Notes: a model not told the origin generated them from the sequence alone. 64,000 bases of DNA from SZUA-252 sp035716005 (GCA_035716005.1 DASTKG010000052.1:1-64000), one strand, 5' to 3'; shown: positions 39,868 through 49,371, counted from the stretch's first letter. Made by a program: numbers and translations.

Positions 39868-42513
39868 ATGCGATTCGAGAAGCTGACGACGAAGAGCCAG
39901 GAGGCCCTGGCCCAGGCCGAATCGGGCGCGTCCCGCGCCGGCCACCCCGAAGTGCGCCCCGAGCACCTGCTCGTCGCCCTCCTCCGCCAGAAGGACGGAG
40001 CCGTCCGCCCCGTTCTGGAGGGGGCCCGCGTCGACGCCGCCGCGCTCGAGAACGCCGTCGAAGCGAAGCTCGACCGGCTGCCCAAAGTGGGCGGCTCGCG
40101 GCAGATCGTCCTCGCGCCCGCGTTGAGCCGGATCCTCGAGCAGTCGTTCGTGGAGGCGGAGCGCCTTCAGGACGAGTACGTCAGCACCGAGCATCTCCTC
40201 CTCGCCATGCTCGATCCCGGATCCTCCTCCGAAGCGGGGGAGATCCTCAACGCCCACGGCGCGACGCGCGAGGCGGTCTACCACGCTCTCCTCGAAATCC
40301 GGGGGGGCGAGCAGGTCACCTCGCCCGATCCCGAGGAGAAGTACCAGGCCCTCGCGAAGTACGCGCGCGATCTCACGGAGATGGCGCGCAAGGGGTCGCT
40401 CGATCCGGTCATCGGCCGCGACGAGGAGATCCGCCGGGTCATCCAGGTCCTTTCCCGGCGCACGAAGAACAACCCGGTCCTCATCGGCGAACCGGGCGTG
40501 GGGAAGACCGCCATCGCGGAGGGGCTCGCGCAGCGCATCGTGAGCGGCGACGTTCCCGAAGGTCTCAAGTCGCGCCGCATCCTGGCCCTCGATCTCGGAT
40601 CCCTCCTCGCGGGCGCCCAGTTCCGCGGCCAGTTCGAGGAGCGCCTCAAGTCGGTGCTCAAGGAAGTGACGCGCTCGGCGGGCCAGGTCATCCTCTTCAT
40701 CGACGAGCTCCACACGCTCGTCGGGGCCGGCGCGGCCGAGGGCGCGCTCGACGCCTCGAACCTCCTGAAGCCGGCCCTCGCCCGCGGCGAGCTCCACTGC
40801 GTCGGCGCCACGACGCTCGACGAGTACCGGAAGCGGATCGAGAAGGACGCCGCGCTCGAGCGGCGCTTCCAGCCCGTCTTCGTCGGAGAGCCGACGGTGG
40901 AGCAGACGATCGCGATCCTCCGCGGCCTGCGCGAGCGCTACGAAACCTTCCACAAGGTGAAGATCCAGGACAGCGCGCTCGTGGCCGCGGCCGTCCTCTC
41001 GCACCGCTATCTCCCCGACCGCCAGCTCCCCGACAAGGCGATCGACCTCGTGGACGAGGCCGCGTCGCGGCTTCGCATCGAGATCGACAGCCTTCCGTCC
41101 GAAATCGACACGCTCGAGAGGAAGAAGCGCCGGCTGGAGGTGGAGCGCCTCGCGCTGAAGCGCGAGAAGGACGACGCCTCGAAGGCGCGCCGCCGCGACA
41201 TCGAGGCGGAGATCGAGGCGACGGAGAAGGAGCTTTCCCGGCTGCGCGCCCACTGGGAGAAGGAGCGCGCACGCATCCAGGTGATCCACGAGATCCGCGA
41301 GCGGATGGAGGCCATGAAGACCGAGCAGCAGCGCGCGGAGCGCGACTCCGATCTCGAGCGCGTGGCGCGCATCCGGCACGGCGACATCCCGAAACTCGAA
41401 AAGCAGCTCGCCGCCGAGACGGCGGCCCTCGCCGATTTGCAGAAGGACTTGAAGATCCTGAAGGAGGAGGTGGACGAAGAGGACATCGCCGAGGTGGTGG
41501 CGCGCTGGAGCGGCATCCCGGTGCAGCGGCTCCTCGAAGGGGAAGTCGAGAAGCTCCTCCGCATGGAGGAGCGGTTGGGCGAGCGCGTCGTGGGGCAGGA
41601 TCGGGCGGTCCGCGCCGTCTCCGACGCGGTGCGCCGGGGCCGGGCCGGGCTCCAGGATCCGAACCGCCCGCTCGGATCGTTCCTCTTCCTCGGGCCGACC
41701 GGCGTCGGGAAGACCGAGCTGGCGCGGGCCCTGGCGCAATTCCTCTTCGACGACGAGCGCGCCATGGTGCGGATCGACATGTCGGAGTACATGGAGAAGC
41801 ACGCCGTGGCCCGCCTCATCGGATCGCCCCCGGGCTACGTCGGCTACGAGGAGGGGGGCCAACTGACCGAGGCGGTGCGGCGCCGGCCCTACTCCGTCAT
41901 CCTCCTCGACGAGATCGAGAAGGCGCACCCCGACGTGGCGCAGGTTCTCCTGCAGATCCTGGAGGACGGGCGGCTCACCGACGGGCAGGGGCGCACCGTC
42001 GAATTCAAGAACGTCATCGTCATCATGACGAGCAACATCGGAAGCGATCTGATTCTCGAGTCGGGCGGAGAAGGGAGCGAGCGGATGCGCGCGCGGCTTC
42101 TCGAGGCTCTGCGCGGCCACTTCCGCCCCGAGCTCCTGAACCGGATCGACGAGATCCTCGTCTTCGAGCCGCTCACGATGGACGCGCTCGAGCGGATCGT
42201 CACCCTCGAGCTCCGGAAGGTGGAGCGGCGTCTCCGCGACCGGGAGCTGACGCTGCGCCCCGATCCGGAGGTCCTGGCCTATCTCGCGCGGGAAGGGTAC
42301 GACCCGGCCTACGGAGCCCGCCCCCTCAGGCGGCTCATCGAACGGCTGGTCCAGAATCCGCTCGCCCGACGAATCCTCACGGGCGAGTTCCAGCCGGGCG
42401 ACGCCATCCGAGTACGGCTCGGCGACACGCGGGCCGGCGCCGACGCCGGGGAATTCCGCTTCGAGCGCGAGGAAAAGCCCGAAACCGCAAGCGCCGGGGC
42501 GTTTTCCGCTTGA
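39868..42513 (+). CDS. clpB: ClpB-type AAA+ disaggregase
   Basis: It has 881 residues and is full length. The Clp N domain (1-145) is followed by AAA-1 with Walker A GEPGVGKT (207-214) and ILFIDELHTLVGAGAAEG. A long coiled-coil M-domain (about 400-530, rich in Glu/Lys/Arg) then leads to AAA-2 with Walker A GPTGVGKTE (about 610) and VILLDEIEKAHPDVAQVLLQ. The M-domain and lack of a ClpP-binding loop mark ClpB rather than ClpA/C. It rescues aggregates together with DnaK and Hsp20, encoded 25 kb upstream. No sigma-54 or other heat promoter is visible in the 53-bp gap before it. Confidence 0.96.
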   Translation: MRFEKLTTKSQEALAQAESGASRAGHPEVRPEHLLVALLRQKDGAVRPVLEGARVDAAALENAVEAKLDRLPKVGGSRQIVLAPALSRILEQSFVEAERLQDEYVSTEHLLLAMLDPGSSSEAGEILNAHGATREAVYHALLEIRGGEQVTSPDPEEKYQALAKYARDLTEMARKGSLDPVIGRDEEIRRVIQVLSRRTKNNPVLIGEPGVGKTAIAEGLAQRIVSGDVPEGLKSRRILALDLGSLLAGAQFRGQFEERLKSVLKEVTRSAGQVILFIDELHTLVGAGAAEGALDASNLLKPALARGELHCVGATTLDEYRKRIEKDAALERRFQPVFVGEPTVEQTIAILRGLRERYETFHKVKIQDSALVAAAVLSHRYLPDRQLPDKAIDLVDEAASRLRIEIDSLPSEIDTLERKKRRLEVERLALKREKDDASKARRRDIEAEIEATEKELSRLRAHWEKERARIQVIHEIRERMEAMKTEQQRAERDSDLERVARIRHGDIPKLEKQLAAETAALADLQKDLKILKEEVDEEDIAEVVARWSGIPVQRLLEGEVEKLLRMEERLGERVVGQDRAVRAVSDAVRRGRAGLQDPNRPLGSFLFLGPTGVGKTELARALAQFLFDDERAMVRIDMSEYMEKHAVARLIGSPPGYVGYEEGGQLTEAVRRRPYSVILLDEIEKAHPDVAQVLLQILEDGRLTDGQGRTVEFKNVIVIMTSNIGSDLILESGGEGSERMRARLLEALRGHFRPELLNRIDEILVFEPLTMDALERIVTLELRKVERRLRDRELTLRPDPEVLAYLAREGYDPAYGARPLRRLIERLVQNPLARRILTGEFQPGDAIRVRLGDTRAGADAGEFRFEREEKPETASAGAFSA

Positions 42514-42539
42514 CGCCCCCTCGCGGGCGCCGCTAGCGT
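42510..42539 (+). promoter_or_regulatory. Promoter of the ptsN-like gene
   Basis: TTGACG, 18-nt spacer, TAGCGT. The clpB TGA stop is embedded in the -35. The gene starts 54 bases after the -10. Confidence 0.6.
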
Positions 42540-42593
42540 GGCGGTTCGCGTCACGGGGAACCGATCGAATCCCACTTCATCCCGCCGAGGTCC

Positions 42594-43076
42594 ATGACGG
42601 TCGGTCTATTCATGCGCCTTTCCGAACTGCTGAACGAGCAATCGATCAGTCTCTCCTTGTCTGCCCGAGACAAGGAGTCGTGCATCAAGGAGCTCGTTCA
42701 GCTCCTGGAGAGCGCGCACGGCGTGAACACCAAGGGCGAGATCCTCAGCAAGGTCCTCCAGCGCGAATCGATGATGTCGACGGGCATCGGGAACGGCGTG
42801 GCGATTCCACACGGCAAGACCCGACTCCTCGACCATCTCGTCGCCGCCTGCGCGGTGGCCCCCGCCGGGGTCGAATTCGACACCATGGACGGGGAGCCGG
42901 CGACTCTATTCATCCTCCTCGTCTCGCCGGAAAGCCTTCGGGGACCGCACGTAAAGGCGCTGGCGAACGTGTCGAGGCTCCTGAAGGAGGAGTCGGTCCG
43001 CGCGGCTCTCCGCGAGTGCGATTCCCCCCGCCGCTTTCTAGAGGTCCTTCGCGAGGCCGAGAGCCGGTATCTTTAA
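42594..43076 (+). CDS. ptsN: PTS EIIA-like protein (PtsN/EIIA-Ntr type)
   Basis: It has 160 residues from the ATG at 42594 (GAGG just upstream), or 154 from the ATG at 42612, which opens with the family-like MRLSELLNEQSISL. The phospho-accepting histidine lies in GNGVAIPHGKT. LLVSPESLRGPHVKALANVSRLL is the usual C-terminal phrase. EIIA-Ntr proteins are phosphorylated by EI-Ntr and NPr and act as regulators rather than sugar transporters, often near rpoN. Neither rpoN nor other PTS genes are in the window. A role in sigma-54 networks is possible but unproven. Confidence 0.9.
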   Translation: MTVGLFMRLSELLNEQSISLSLSARDKESCIKELVQLLESAHGVNTKGEILSKVLQRESMMSTGIGNGVAIPHGKTRLLDHLVAACAVAPAGVEFDTMDGEPATLFILLVSPESLRGPHVKALANVSRLLKEESVRAALRECDSPRRFLEVLREAESRYL

Positions 43077-43101
43077 GCCGGACCGCTCCCCCACGGCCGG
43101 G

Positions 43102-43131
43102 TTGACGCCGGGGCCGCCCCCCTGATACCGT
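43102..43131 (+). promoter_or_regulatory. Promoter of the PD40 lipoprotein gene
   Basis: TTGACG, 18-nt spacer, TACCGT, 45 bases before the ATG; AGAAAGGAG lies in the leader. Confidence 0.6.
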
Positions 43132-43175
43132 TTCGCCGTCTACTGCCGTCCCCCAGAAAGGAGTAAATCCCTTCC

Positions 43176-44516
43176 ATGAAGTCGCTGCATGGCCTTTTGG
43201 CGGGCGCCCTCCTGCTTGTGGCGGTCGCCGGCTGTTCCGAGGATTCGAAAACCGTCAAGGGCACGGGGTCGTACGCCCCGATCATCACCGGCCTCAAGAA
43301 CGCGACCGGCGAGCCCGCGATTCGCGGCATTCCGAACGATCTCCAAGTCATCGTCACGAACGTCAACGCCCTTCCGCTGACGGTCCACTGGGCCGCCACG
43401 GCGGGAGTCTTCTCCGACTCCACCACGCTCGACGCCGTCTGGACGCCCCCCGACACGGTCGGCACGTACAGCATCACCGTCTCCGTGGAGGCGAGCGACG
43501 CGACGCAGTACTTCTTCAAGACGACGACCTTCAGCGTCTACGTCGACAATCTCTACGAGCGCTGGACCAAGACCGACGCCATTCAGTTCGATCCGGCTCC
43601 CACCACGAGCGGCGCTCTCGTCTACGCGGAAATCCGCAACAACGTGACGGGCGAAGGCGACGTCTATCGAGTCAGCTCGCCGATGGGCGGGGCCGAACAG
43701 ATCTCCACCAGCTTCTACCGGGTGTCGTCGCCGACGCCCCGCGGGGACGAGCAGCAGATCGCCTTCGCCGGCCGGCGCCGCTCCAGCGATTCCACGTCGA
43801 TCTGGCTCGTTCCGTGGTCGGGCGCCGACACGCTCGGCGCGACGAAGCTGAGCCAGGCGAACACGCAGTTCCAGCGATTCCTCGCGCATCCGAGATTCGC
43901 CTGGAACGGCGGCTTCCTCATGTACGCCAGCGATTCGAATCTCGTCGGCTTCCCGAAGCTCTGGTACCGCGACGTCATCAACCCGGCCGCGCCGGTTCCC
44001 TTCATGAGCGTCGCCAACAACTCGAATCTCGTCCTCGACTCGTACCTGCCGGCGAATTGGGGCCCGGGCGGGTCGAACGTGGCGGCGCCCGAGTCGGTCG
44101 TCACGCAATCGTTCGAACTGTTCAACAACGTGGGGCAGACCGCGCGGGGCGCGTTCAAGTTCAAGACGCTCCTCTTCGGGCAGACGCCGCCGACCAGCGA
44201 TCAGGCCTGGATCGCGGACACGACGTTCGCGGAGCCCGACTGGTCCTCCGACGGCAAGTACATCGTCTTCTCGAGACGCGACCCGGCGGCGAGCGATCGC
44301 GACATCTGGATCGTCGCGACCAACGCCACGAGTCTCGCCGAAGCCAAACAGGTCACTCGGGGCCCCGCGGACGATTTCCACCCGCGGTTCTCGAAGGACG
44401 GAAACACCATCTACTTCGTCTCGAATCGCCAGGATCGCTACGGGCTGAACGGCCTCTTCCTCACGGAGAGGCGCGGCACCAACCTCTGGAGCGTCCGCCG
44501 ATTCGATTTACCGTAG
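43176..44516 (+). CDS. Lipoprotein with Ig-like and TolB-type (PD40) propeller repeats
   Basis: It has 446 residues. The signal MKSLHGLLAGALLLVAV ends in lipobox AGC. Residues about 30-125 look like an Ig/PKD-type beta domain (WAATAGVFSDSTTLDAVWTP and YSITVSVEA). The rest is a propeller with PD40 phrases such as DEQQIAFAGRRRSS, EPDWSSDGKYIVFSRRD and HPRFSKDGNTIYFVSNRQD. It has its own promoter and is followed by a strong hairpin, so it is a single-gene unit. It probably sits on the periplasmic or outer face of the outer membrane. Ligand is unknown. Confidence 0.85.
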   Translation: MKSLHGLLAGALLLVAVAGCSEDSKTVKGTGSYAPIITGLKNATGEPAIRGIPNDLQVIVTNVNALPLTVHWAATAGVFSDSTTLDAVWTPPDTVGTYSITVSVEASDATQYFFKTTTFSVYVDNLYERWTKTDAIQFDPAPTTSGALVYAEIRNNVTGEGDVYRVSSPMGGAEQISTSFYRVSSPTPRGDEQQIAFAGRRRSSDSTSIWLVPWSGADTLGATKLSQANTQFQRFLAHPRFAWNGGFLMYASDSNLVGFPKLWYRDVINPAAPVPFMSVANNSNLVLDSYLPANWGPGGSNVAAPESVVTQSFELFNNVGQTARGAFKFKTLLFGQTPPTSDQAWIADTTFAEPDWSSDGKYIVFSRRDPAASDRDIWIVATNATSLAEAKQVTRGPADDFHPRFSKDGNTIYFVSNRQDRYGLNGLFLTERRGTNLWSVRRFDLP

Positions 44517-44524
44517 GGAAATCG

Positions 44525-44558
44525 ATCGGGGGACCGGACGGCCCGCCGGTCCCCCGAT
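44525..44558 (+). terminator. 13-bp perfect hairpin before the PLP-enzyme gene
   Basis: ATCGGGGGACCGG and CCGGTCCCCCGAT pair perfectly around an 8-nt loop. It lies 8 bases after the lipoprotein stop and 9 bases before the next ATG. It has no T-run, and could act as terminator or as a structure near the next ribosome site. Confidence 0.55.
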
Positions 44559-44567
44559 GAGGTCCCC

Positions 44568-45767
44568 ATGAAGCAACGCGATCCGTCGCGCCTCACCTTC
44601 AACACCCTCTGCGTGCACGGCTCCGGCGGCGCCGACCCGCTGACCGGCGCGGTCTCCACGCCGATCTACCAAAGCAGCACCTTCGCCTTCAAGAGCGCCG
44701 AACAGGGCGCCGCCATCTTCGCCGGCGAGCAGGAAGGCTACTTCTACACGCGCCTCGGGAACCCGACGACGGCGGCCTTCGAGCGCGAGATGGCGTTCTT
44801 GGAGTGCGGCGAGGCCGCCCTCGGGACGGGGAGCGGCATGGCGGCCACCTCCACGGCCGTGCTCACCCTCGCGCAAAAGGGCGACAACATCATCGCCGCC
44901 CACACGCTCTACGGCGGCACGCACAAGCTCTTCCAGGAGCTCCTTCCGCGGCTCGGCATCGAGGCGCGCACCGTCGACGCGAACGACCCCGACGCCATCG
45001 CGCGCGCGGCGGACGCCAAGACGCGGCTCCTCTTCGTCGAGACCCCCGCGAATCCGACGCTTTCCATCGTCGATCTCCGCCTCTGCGTGCGCGAATGCCG
45101 CCGGCACGGGTTTCCGCTCTTCGTCGACAACACGTTCGCCACGCCCTACTACCAGCGCCCCCTCGAGCTCGGCGCCGACGTCGTGATCCACAGCGCCACG
45201 AAGTACATCGGCGGGCACGGCGACACGGTGGCGGGCGTCATGATCGGGACGAAGGAGTTCATCACGCGCGCGCGGTTCGAGATGATCCGCGACCTCGGCG
45301 GGATCCTGAGCCCCTTCAACGCGTGGCTCCTGCTGCGCGGCCTGAAGACGCTCCCGGTGCGCATGGAGCGCCACTCCGAGAACGCCATGCAGATCGCCCA
45401 GTTCCTCAACTTCCACCCCAAGGTGTCGCGCGTCTGGTACCCGGGGCTCCGGACCCACCCGCAGCACGAGGTCGCGGCGCGGCAGATGAGCGGCTTCGGA
45501 GGGATGCTCGCGTTCGAGTTGAAGGGCGGGCACGACGCGGGCGTCACGCTCCTCGATTCGGTGGAGCTGATGACGCTGGCGGTGAGCCTCGGCGATTGCG
45601 ACACCCTCATCGAGCATCCGGCGTCGATGACTCATTCGACCTATTCGGCCGAGGAGCTGGCGGCCGTGGGAATCACCGGCGGTCTCGTGCGCCTCTCGGT
45701 CGGCATCGAGGGAGTCGAGGATCTGATCGCCGATCTGGACCAGGCCCTGGCCAGGATTCCCGCGTGA
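44568..45767 (+). CDS. PLP-dependent Cys/Met metabolism enzyme (methionine gamma-lyase / cystathionine gamma-lyase-like)
   Basis: It has 399 residues. The family signatures are GYFYTRLGNPTTAAFE (PLP and substrate contacts from the neighbouring subunit), GSGMAATSTAVL, VDNTFATPYYQ and the PLP lysine in IHSATKYIGGHGD. The C-terminus (EHPASMTHSTYS, GLVRLSVGIE) is closest in my memory to methionine gamma-lyase. The position after TLY that is Cys in classical lyases (TLYGCT) is Gly here (TLYGGT), as in cystathionine lyases and O-acetylhomoserine sulfhydrylases. The reaction therefore cannot be fixed. It is coupled by GTGA to a VanZ gene. Confidence 0.9.
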   Translation: MKQRDPSRLTFNTLCVHGSGGADPLTGAVSTPIYQSSTFAFKSAEQGAAIFAGEQEGYFYTRLGNPTTAAFEREMAFLECGEAALGTGSGMAATSTAVLTLAQKGDNIIAAHTLYGGTHKLFQELLPRLGIEARTVDANDPDAIARAADAKTRLLFVETPANPTLSIVDLRLCVRECRRHGFPLFVDNTFATPYYQRPLELGADVVIHSATKYIGGHGDTVAGVMIGTKEFITRARFEMIRDLGGILSPFNAWLLLRGLKTLPVRMERHSENAMQIAQFLNFHPKVSRVWYPGLRTHPQHEVAARQMSGFGGMLAFELKGGHDAGVTLLDSVELMTLAVSLGDCDTLIEHPASMTHSTYSAEELAAVGITGGLVRLSVGIEGVEDLIADLDQALARIPA

Positions 45768-46219
45768 CCGCGGCCCCGGGCCGCGCGGCCGGGGCGGGCG
45801 AACGACCGAGCGCCTCGACCCTCCTCGGCTACTGGCTTCCCGCCGTCGCCTACGTCGGGCTGATCTTTTCGCTCTCGTCCATCCGGGGAACGGACATTCC
45901 GTCCGGCTTCCCCAACATGGACAAACTCGCCCATCTCCTGGAGTATTCGCTGCTCGGCCTCCTGCTCGGCCGCGCCATCCGCTTCACGATGGCCGGGCGG
46001 GGGAGAGTCGCCGCCTCGTTCGCCACCGTCCTGGCCGGCGCTCTGGTCGGCATGGCCGACGAGCTCTATCAGCGGGGCGTTCCGGGGCGAAGCAGCGACA
46101 TCCGGGATTGGATGGTGGACGTCCTGGCCGTGTCGGCCTCGGTCGTCTTCACGCAGTGGGTCAGCACGCGCTCCCTTCGCGGGCGCGGCGTCGCTTCGAC
46201 GGGAGAAGAGCCGCGATGA
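45764..46219 (+). CDS. VanZ-like family membrane protein
   Basis: It has 151 residues, with a GTG start overlapping the preceding TGA. The four-helix VanZ pattern is complete: WLPAVAYVGLIFSLSS, MDKLAHLLEYSLLGLLLGRA, a third helix with MADELYQRGVPGRSSDIRDW (the conserved acidic loop), and DVLAVSASVVFTQWV. The family is named after a teicoplanin-resistance protein, but most members have no known activity. It sits in a housekeeping operon before hisS and overlaps it by 4 bp. Three related modules occur in the protein encoded at 17067-19538. Confidence 0.9.
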   Translation: MTAAPGRAAGAGERPSASTLLGYWLPAVAYVGLIFSLSSIRGTDIPSGFPNMDKLAHLLEYSLLGLLLGRAIRFTMAGRGRVAASFATVLAGALVGMADELYQRGVPGRSSDIRDWMVDVLAVSASVVFTQWVSTRSLRGRGVASTGEEPR

Positions 46220-47526
46220 AATTCCAGGTGCCGCGCGGGACGCGCGACATCCTACCGCCCGACTCGGACCGGTGGGCGGAGATCGAGGCGCAGGCGCGCC
46301 GGGTCCTGGGGAGCTACGGCTACCGCGAGGTCCGCACGCCGATCTTCGAATCGACCGACCTCTTCGTTCGAAGCGTCGGCGAGTCGACCGACATCGTCCG
46401 GAAGGAGCTCTACACCTTCACCGATCGCGGCGATCGCTCGCTCACGCTCAGGCCCGAGGGAACGGCGCCGCTCGTGCGCGCCTACCTCGAGAGCCCCGTG
46501 CTCCGCCAGGAGACGCCGGCGCGCCTCTCCTATCTGGGACCGATGTTCCGCTACGAGCGGCCCCAGAAGGGGCGCTACCGCCAGTTCTGGCAGATCGGCG
46601 CCGAGCTTCTCGGCTCGAAGGAGCCGGCGGCGGACGTCGAGATGATCGACCTCTTCGTCGCGATCATGCGCGAGGTCGGGCTCCCGCACGCGCGGGTTCT
46701 CCTGAACTCGCTGGGCGACGCGGCCTGCCGGCCGCTCTACCGCCAGCGCGTTCGCGACTATTTCGGCGCGCATCTCGACGAGCTTTGCGAGGACGATCGC
46801 GAGCGGTGGAAGACGAATCCGCTCCGCATCCTCGACTGCAAGAATCCGAAATGCCAGCCGATCCTGGCGGGCGCGCCGAAGGGTCTCGACTCGCTTTGCG
46901 AGCCGTGCCGGACGCATTTCGATTCCGTCCTCGCCGGCCTGGAGGCGATGGAGATCGAGGTGGAAGTGGCGCCCCGGCTCGTGCGCGGGCTCGACTACTA
47001 CACGCGCACCGTCTTCGAGGTGCACGACACGGGCCTCGGCGCGCAGAACGCGGTGGGGGGCGGCGGACGTTACGATCAGCTCGTCGAGGAGCTGGGGGGC
47101 GCGGAGACGCCGTCGCTCGGCTTCTCGATCGGCATGGACCGGCTCTTCCTCACGACCTCGGAGGAGCACCCCGAAGGGGCCCCCGCCGAGCCCGACGCGT
47201 TCGTCGTCGCGCGCCGGCCCGAAGCGGTCACCGAGGCCCTGCGCGCCGCGCGGCTCCTCCGGCGCGCGGCCGGGAGCCGCGAGGAACGGCCCCTCCGCGT
47301 CATGGCCGACGTCCAGGGGCGGAGCGCCTCGTCCCAAATGAAGGTGGCGTCCCGCGCGGGCGCGAAATACGTCGTGTTCGTCCCGGCGGAGGCCGATGGA
47401 TACGCGGTCCGCGACATGACCGCCGGCAAGGACGAGACCAAGCAGGCCGATCTGGACAAACTTCGCGACTGGCTGCGCGAGCGCCGCCGGGAGCGTGACG
47501 CGTCGAACTCTCGGGAGACCGCATGA
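46216..47526 (+). CDS. hisS: Histidyl-tRNA synthetase
   Basis: It has 436 residues and an ATGA start. Class II motif 1 lies around YREVRTPIFESTDLF; motif 2 is YLGPMFRYERPQKGRYRQFWQ. The histidine-specific signatures LVRGLDYYTRTVFEV and GGGGRYDQLVEELGG follow, and motif 3 is SLGFSIGMDRLF. A C-terminal anticodon-binding domain closes the protein (VMADVQGRSASSQMKVASRA). It charges tRNA-His in the cytoplasm. It is translationally coupled to aspS, a common tandem order in bacteria. Confidence 0.97.
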   Translation: MKFQVPRGTRDILPPDSDRWAEIEAQARRVLGSYGYREVRTPIFESTDLFVRSVGESTDIVRKELYTFTDRGDRSLTLRPEGTAPLVRAYLESPVLRQETPARLSYLGPMFRYERPQKGRYRQFWQIGAELLGSKEPAADVEMIDLFVAIMREVGLPHARVLLNSLGDAACRPLYRQRVRDYFGAHLDELCEDDRERWKTNPLRILDCKNPKCQPILAGAPKGLDSLCEPCRTHFDSVLAGLEAMEIEVEVAPRLVRGLDYYTRTVFEVHDTGLGAQNAVGGGGRYDQLVEELGGAETPSLGFSIGMDRLFLTTSEEHPEGAPAEPDAFVVARRPEAVTEALRAARLLRRAAGSREERPLRVMADVQGRSASSQMKVASRAGAKYVVFVPAEADGYAVRDMTAGKDETKQADLDKLRDWLRERRRERDASNSRETA

Positions 47527-49319
47527 CGTCGATCGATCCACTTCTTCAACGGAAGCGAACCCACCGCTGCGGCGACCTTCGCCCCGAGCACGCCGGCACG
47601 CGCACCCGCCTCATGGGCTGGGCGCATCGCGTCCGCGACCACGGAGGCGTCCTCTTCCTCGACCTCCGCGACCGATATGGCATCACGCAGGTCGTCTTCC
47701 GGCCTCAGAAGCTGAACGTGAAGACCATGGAGCGGGCGCGGGAGATCGGGAGCGAGTTCGTCGTGCTGGTCGAGGGAACCGTCTTGCAGCGGCCGCCGGG
47801 GAGCGAGAATCCCGATCTCCCGACGGGCGGCATCGAGGTGGAGGCCGACGCCCTCGCGATCCTCAACACGAGCAAGACGCCCCCCTTTCCGCTCGACGAG
47901 ACGGGCACGGCGTCCGAGGACGTGCGGCTTCGCTACCGCTATCTCGACCTGCGGCGGGAGCCGCTCAAGCGGAACATCGTCTTCCGCCACAATCTCGTGC
48001 GAAGCGTCCGCGACTACCTCTCGGATCAGGGCTTCCTGGAAATCGAGACGCCGCTCCTCGTCAAGCCGACGCCCGAGGGAGCGCGCGATTACGTCGTCCC
48101 CTCCCGTATCCATCCGGGGAAGTTCTTCGCGCTGCCGCAGTCGCCGCAGCTCTACAAGCAGATCCTCATGGTCTCGGGCTTCGACCGCTATTTCCAGATC
48201 GCGAAGTGCCTGCGCGACGAGGATCTCCGGGCCGACCGGCAGCCCGAGTTCACGCAGATCGACCTCGAGATGAGCTTCGTCTCCGAGGACGACGTCTTCG
48301 GGGTGGTGGAGGGAATGCTGGAATCGGCCTTCCGCCGCGATCTCGGCCGGGAGCTGAAGATCCCGTTCCCGCGCATCACCTATCGCGAGTCGATGCATCG
48401 GTACGGGAGCGACAAGCCCGATCTGCGGATTCCGTTCGAGATCCGCGACGTGACGGCCGCCGCCGCCGCCGGAACGATGGAGAAGTTCAAGGAGGCCGCG
48501 GCGAGCGTGGAGGGTCGGATGACCGGCGTCCTCGCGGTGCCGGGCCAGGGGGGCGCGTCCCGCCGCGAGATCGAGGCGTGGGAAGCGTCCGCCAAGGTGA
48601 TGGGCGCCTCGGGTCTCGCGTGGTCTCGCGTGAAGGGGAACGCGCTCGACGGCGGCGTCGCGAAGTTCTTCGCCGAGGGCGACACGGCCGCGAAGCTGAT
48701 CGCCGCCTCCGGCGCGAAGGAGGGGGATCTCCTGCTTCTGGCATCCGGTCCCCGTTCCGTCGTGCTTCGCGCGCTGGGCAGCGTTCGCACGCAGGTCGGA
48801 AATCAAAAGTTCACGCTCGACCCCAAGGACTTCCGATTCGTCTGGGTCCATCAGTTCCCGCTCTTCGAGTGGGACGAGCCCCGGAAGGCCTGGGCTCCGG
48901 CGCATCACATCTTCACGATGCCGCTCGACGAGCATCTGGCGCATCTCGAGAGCGACCCCGGAAAGGTCCACGCGCAGCTCTACGATCTCGCCGCGAACGG
49001 CAACGAGCTCGCGTCGGGGAGCATCCGGATCCACCGGAAGGACATCCAGGAAACCGTCCTCCGCGTCATCGGGATGAAGTCGGAGGAGGCGCACCACAAG
49101 TTCGGCTTCCTGCTCGAGTCGTTCGAGTACGGCGCGCCGCCGCACGGCGGCATCGCGCTCGGACTCGACCGGCTCGTCGTCCTCTTCAACGGAGGCGACT
49201 CCATTCGCGACGCCATCGCGTTCCCGAAGACCGCGAGCGCCACGTCGCTCATGGACGGAGCTCCGGCGGCGGTCGATCCGGCCGATCTGCGCGACCTGAA
49301 GCTCAAGGTGGACCTCTAG
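47523..49319 (+). CDS. aspS: Aspartyl-tRNA synthetase
   Basis: It has 598 residues, the bacterial long form. The N-terminal OB anticodon domain begins RTHRCGDLRPEHAGTRTRLM. Class II motif 2 is RYFQIAKCLRDEDLRADRQP with QIDLEMSF. The bacterial insertion domain (about 290-420) is present, and motif 3 appears as GGIALGLDRLVVLF. It makes Asp-tRNA-Asp. Whether it is discriminating, or also charges tRNA-Asn, cannot be read with confidence. No asnS or gatCAB is in the window. It is the last gene of the operon starting at 44568. Confidence 0.97.
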   Translation: MTSIDPLLQRKRTHRCGDLRPEHAGTRTRLMGWAHRVRDHGGVLFLDLRDRYGITQVVFRPQKLNVKTMERAREIGSEFVVLVEGTVLQRPPGSENPDLPTGGIEVEADALAILNTSKTPPFPLDETGTASEDVRLRYRYLDLRREPLKRNIVFRHNLVRSVRDYLSDQGFLEIETPLLVKPTPEGARDYVVPSRIHPGKFFALPQSPQLYKQILMVSGFDRYFQIAKCLRDEDLRADRQPEFTQIDLEMSFVSEDDVFGVVEGMLESAFRRDLGRELKIPFPRITYRESMHRYGSDKPDLRIPFEIRDVTAAAAAGTMEKFKEAAASVEGRMTGVLAVPGQGGASRREIEAWEASAKVMGASGLAWSRVKGNALDGGVAKFFAEGDTAAKLIAASGAKEGDLLLLASGPRSVVLRALGSVRTQVGNQKFTLDPKDFRFVWVHQFPLFEWDEPRKAWAPAHHIFTMPLDEHLAHLESDPGKVHAQLYDLAANGNELASGSIRIHRKDIQETVLRVIGMKSEEAHHKFGFLLESFEYGAPPHGGIALGLDRLVVLFNGGDSIRDAIAFPKTASATSLMDGAPAAVDPADLRDLKLKVDL

Positions 49320-49371
49320 CCCGCCCGGTCTGGCACCCTTCCTGCGTTCGCATCGCCCGACGGGCGGGGTC

